Origin: Ilumatobacteraceae bacterium | GTDB taxonomy: Bacteria; Actinomycetota; Acidimicrobiia; Acidimicrobiales; Ilumatobacteraceae | Length of the DNA: 15,440 nucleotides | Assembly (NCBI GenBank): GCA_016650435.1 | Contig: JAENVT010000447.1 | Location: 1-15,440, forward strand | Reading direction: 5' to 3' | In this document: positions 13,326-15,440 of the stretch, in pieces | How positions within the stretch are numbered: the first letter of the stretch is position 1 | Layout: every line of letters begins with the position of its first letter | The notes under the pieces: generated by a model | Database searches by the model: none | Told to the model about the DNA's origin: nothing | Seen by the model: the letters and a program-made list of their open reading frames with translations, nothing else | Position numbers and translations under genes: made by a program

Positions 13326-13975
13326 TCATCTCTTGCCGCTGTCCTGCCAATGCATCCAGTAGCCGTGTGGATGGCAGTCGGCGAGATCACCACCGCGTGG
13401 CCAAGGTTCGAGACACTCCCGAGTCTCTCGACGACATCGTCCACGGCATCACCTTGCACGACCGTAGGCGGATATCTCCGAGCGATCTCGATGCAGGCGT
13501 GGAGGCGGGCGAATCGATCCGGTTGATCTGGCCAAACACATGCCTCGAGCCAGCGGGTCTGGTCTTGGTCGTTCACGTCGATCGGTGAAAGATCGAGCCC
13601 GACCGAGCTTGCGATCGCCGGCATCGCCGTAGGTATCGGCGGGTCTCCACGCGTACCGCACGTCAGACGAACTGCCGACAGGTCTCCGACGGATCCGCCA
13701 GGATCGTATTCGTAGCCGTAGTGCGTCAACAGCAGATTGAGTCCGGCGCTTGCGCCGACCTCAACGACACCGAGAGCGCCGCGCTCCTCATGGAGCTGAG
13801 CGAGAAGCGGGAGAAACAGCGAGCAGCGGCCGACCTCGTTCGTCTGTGTCTTGCGCGTTGCGACGAGCTCGCGAATCGAGTCGGCGTGATCCGACACGAA
13901 CGAACGGAATGCCGACGCCACGTCCCCGGTCTTCGGTTCCGTCGCAAGGTTTGGATAGAACGCGGCGAGATCGGG
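13326..13975 (-). pseudogene. Remnant of a DUF2332 family gene (N-terminal loss, internal deletion, frameshift)
   Basis: On the minus strand an open frame from 13975 carries DUF2332 hallmarks: DLAAFYPNLA, AFRSFVSDHAD, TRKTQTNEVGRCSLFLPLL, VEVGASAGLNLLLTHYGYEY, a C-x-RG strand, GLDLSPIDVND, and ACVWPDQPDRFARLHACIE. An in-frame TGA (13976-13978) directly precedes DLAAFYP, where full-length members have roughly 80 more N-terminal residues; none are visible upstream in any frame. After VVQGDAVDDVVERL the frame goes out of register. The typical family ending appears in another frame as LADCHPHGYWMHW and stops at 13326-13328, one base from the glycosylase stop. The roughly 90 residues normally between are missing. 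The apparent frame continuing to 13253 over the glycosylase gene is an artefact. A GTG at 13921 could start a truncated product. The 733-base gap between the glycosylase and tyrS holds only this remnant. Confidence 0.78.
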
Positions 13976-14057
13976 TCAGTTCGACGAGATCCGCCACAAG
14001 CTTCGACGCTATCTCGCGAGTGATTGAGGCCGAGACCTGGCAACATGGTGCGCTGCT

Positions 14058-15332
14058 ATGGATCTGCTTGCCGACCTCGACGCCCGCGGGCTCATTCACG
14101 ACACCACCGATCGCGACGCACTCGCCGCACGATTGGCCACAGGCAACATCGGTGTGTACATCGGGTTCGACCCGACCGCCGATTCGCTGCACGCCGGCCA
14201 CCTCGTCGGCCAATTGTTCATGCGTCGCTTCCAACTCGCCGGTCACCGTCCTTTCCCGTTGGCGGGCGGCGCAACCGGCATGGTCGGTGATCCCGGTGGT
14301 CGCAGCGAGGAACGCAACCTGCTCGACAACGAGACCCTCAGGCACAACGTCGAATGCATCAAGGTCCAGCTCAGCACGTTGCTCGATTTCGACCCGGGGC
14401 CGTACCAGGCGACGTTGGTCAACAACGCCGATTGGACGCATCCCATCACGATGCTCGAGTTCCTACGCGACGTCGGCAAGCACTTCACCGTGAACCAGAT
14501 GATTGCCAAGGATTCCGTTCGTTCCCGCCTCGACAGCGAGCACGGCATCTCGTACACCGAGTTCAGCTACATGCTGTTGCAAGCGAACGACTTCCGTCAT
14601 CTGTACGAGCATCACCACGTCGAACTACAGGCCGGAGCAAGCGATCAATGGGGCAACATCGTCGCCGGCGTCGAATTGATCCGACGCAAGCTCGGGAGTC
14701 AGGCGTTTGCGATGACCCACCCGTTGATGACGAGAAGTGACGGCAGCAAGTTCGGTAAGTCCGTCGGTGGGGCAGTGTGGCTCGACCCGGCGCGTACCTC
14801 GCCGTACCAGTTCCGGCAGTTCTGGGTGCAGTGCGACGATGCAATGGTCGGCACATATCTGAAGATGCTGTCGATGCGTCCGCTGGCCGAGATCGACGAC
14901 CTGATGGAACAGCACGCCGCCTCGCCGGAACGGCGGCCGGCACAGCGAGCCCTGGCAGAGGAGATGACGGCCCTGGTGCACGGCCAGGATGCAGCTGTGG
15001 CCGCCCGCGAGGCCGCCGACGTACTGTTCGGCGCGGATCCGAGTGGCGCCTCGCAGGCGGCTCTCGAGGCAATCGCTGCGGAGGTGCCGCGTGTTCACCT
15101 GCCCAGTTCGCTCGATGGCGTCCGGGTACACGAGATGCTCGTTCAGGCTGGGGTCGCCAAGTCGAACGGCGAGGTTTCCCGGCTGCTGAGCCAAGGTGCG
15201 GTCCGTGCCGGAAATCGGGTACTCGACAAAGACGGGCTGCTGAGCGCATCAGACCTGCTCAGGGGGCAGTTCTTGCTCCTTCGCAAGGGCAAGCGCGACT
15301 TCGTCGTCGGAAAATCTTTGACGGAAGGTTGA
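14058..15332 (+). CDS. tyrS: Tyrosyl-tRNA synthetase
   Basis: A class I synthetase that charges tRNA-Tyr in the cytoplasm. The 424-residue product has the HIGH-type motif as LHAGHLVGQLF (His45-His48), the tyrosine-pocket region GFDPTADS and GGATGMVGDPGGRSEER, the segment YMLLQANDFRHLYEHHHVEL followed by QAGASDQWGNI, the KMSKS-type motif as KFGKS (231-235), and a C-terminal S4 RNA-binding domain from about 355 (VHEMLVQAGVAKSNGEVSRL) to the end. Length matches bacterial TyrRS. The ATG at 14058 (MDLLADLDARGLIHD) is the family start; an ATG at 14045 is out of frame. No clear ribosome site, T-box leader or promoter is seen upstream. The stop codon lies inside a promoter-like sequence for the next transcript. 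Confidence 0.97.
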   Translation: MDLLADLDARGLIHDTTDRDALAARLATGNIGVYIGFDPTADSLHAGHLVGQLFMRRFQLAGHRPFPLAGGATGMVGDPGGRSEERNLLDNETLRHNVECIKVQLSTLLDFDPGPYQATLVNNADWTHPITMLEFLRDVGKHFTVNQMIAKDSVRSRLDSEHGISYTEFSYMLLQANDFRHLYEHHHVELQAGASDQWGNIVAGVELIRRKLGSQAFAMTHPLMTRSDGSKFGKSVGGAVWLDPARTSPYQFRQFWVQCDDAMVGTYLKMLSMRPLAEIDDLMEQHAASPERRPAQRALAEEMTALVHGQDAAVAAREAADVLFGADPSGASQAALEAIAAEVPRVHLPSSLDGVRVHEMLVQAGVAKSNGEVSRLLSQGAVRAGNRVLDKDGLLSASDLLRGQFLLLRKGKRDFVVGKSLTEG

Positions 15333-15357
15333 CGGTTCCATCCCTGCTAGATAGTGT
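15329..15357 (+). promoter_or_regulatory. Promoter-like sequence overlapping the tyrS stop
   Basis: TTGACG (15329-15334) and TAGTGT (15352-15357) are 17 bases apart. The -35 hexamer has five of six consensus bases and overlaps the tyrS stop (15330-15332). A second TTGACG lies at 15318-15323 without a matching -10. The remaining bases to 15440 contain no credible reading frame, terminator or recognisable RNA. They could be the leader of a stable RNA or a gene starting beyond the edge. Confidence 0.5.
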
Positions 15358-15440
15358 TGCTACTCGCCTCGCACGGCCGTATCGGTTCGTGAGGCCAGGC
15401 ACCAACAGAGGGTTTCGGCTCCTGTGTGCCGCGCTACGAC

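Noticed and set aside
13253..13921. Intact 222-residue gene overlapping the glycosylase end
   Set aside because: Family motifs fade near 13430 and the true DUF2332 ending is in another frame stopping at 13326, so the overlap with the glycosylase results from a frameshift.
13976..14057. T-box riboswitch or other leader for tyrS
   Set aside because: There is no room for the stem structures, no T-box consensus and no terminator; only 80 bases separate the remnant from the start codon.
1..15440. CRISPR arrays, insertion sequences, tRNA genes, phage or defence genes
   Set aside because: No regularly spaced repeats, transposase motifs, tRNA cloverleaf or defence-type domains were seen on either strand by eye.

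Overview
The window reads as GC-rich chromosomal DNA from an actinobacterium, probably of the Acidimicrobiia (Ilumatobacter-like) type. This rests on codon use, frequent GTG starts, ATGA/GTGA stop-start overlaps, and the style of the arginine enzymes, the LuxR regulator and the DUF4230 and DUF2332 proteins. The lineage is an inference from protein character, not from a marker gene. Almost everything is core metabolism or translation. I find no CRISPR array, insertion sequence, phage gene, tRNA or rRNA gene inside the window.

Left part (1-6884): the 3' end of pheS is followed by complete pheT, the two subunits of phenylalanyl-tRNA synthetase. Two small minus-strand genes for ABM-like (dimeric alpha/beta barrel) proteins follow. 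Next come a plus-strand LuxR-type regulator, a minus-strand pair (yqgE/algH, then an APH-fold phosphotransferase), and a membrane-anchored DUF4230 protein diverging from algH.

Centre (6902-13324): a compact arginine biosynthesis operon runs argC, argB, argD, argF, argR, argH, and ends with a methylpurine DNA glycosylase gene. From argB onward every junction is a 1-4 base stop-start overlap. The operon has a textbook promoter (TTGCAT, 17 bp, TATAAT). Its start point should fall at or just before the argC GTG, so the message is probably leaderless. An 11-bp-arm inverted repeat with a nested ARG-box-like palindrome covers this promoter, which suggests autoregulation by the ArgR encoded in the operon. 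argJ and argG, often part of actinobacterial arg clusters, are absent. Where argJ is often found, between argC and argB, there is a 61-base gap. It carries a 17-bp near-perfect direct repeat and a 22-codon open frame with four AGG/AGA arginine codons near its start.

Right part (13325-15440): a minus-strand DUF2332 gene remnant lacks its N-terminal part and is internally deleted and frameshifted. It is followed by complete tyrS. A promoter-like sequence (TTGACG, 17 bp, TAGTGT) overlaps the tyrS stop and points to an unseen transcript beyond the right edge.

The points most worth checking are the argC-argB junction, the operator-promoter in front of argC, and the DUF2332 remnant. I do not see a convincing undescribed multi-gene system.
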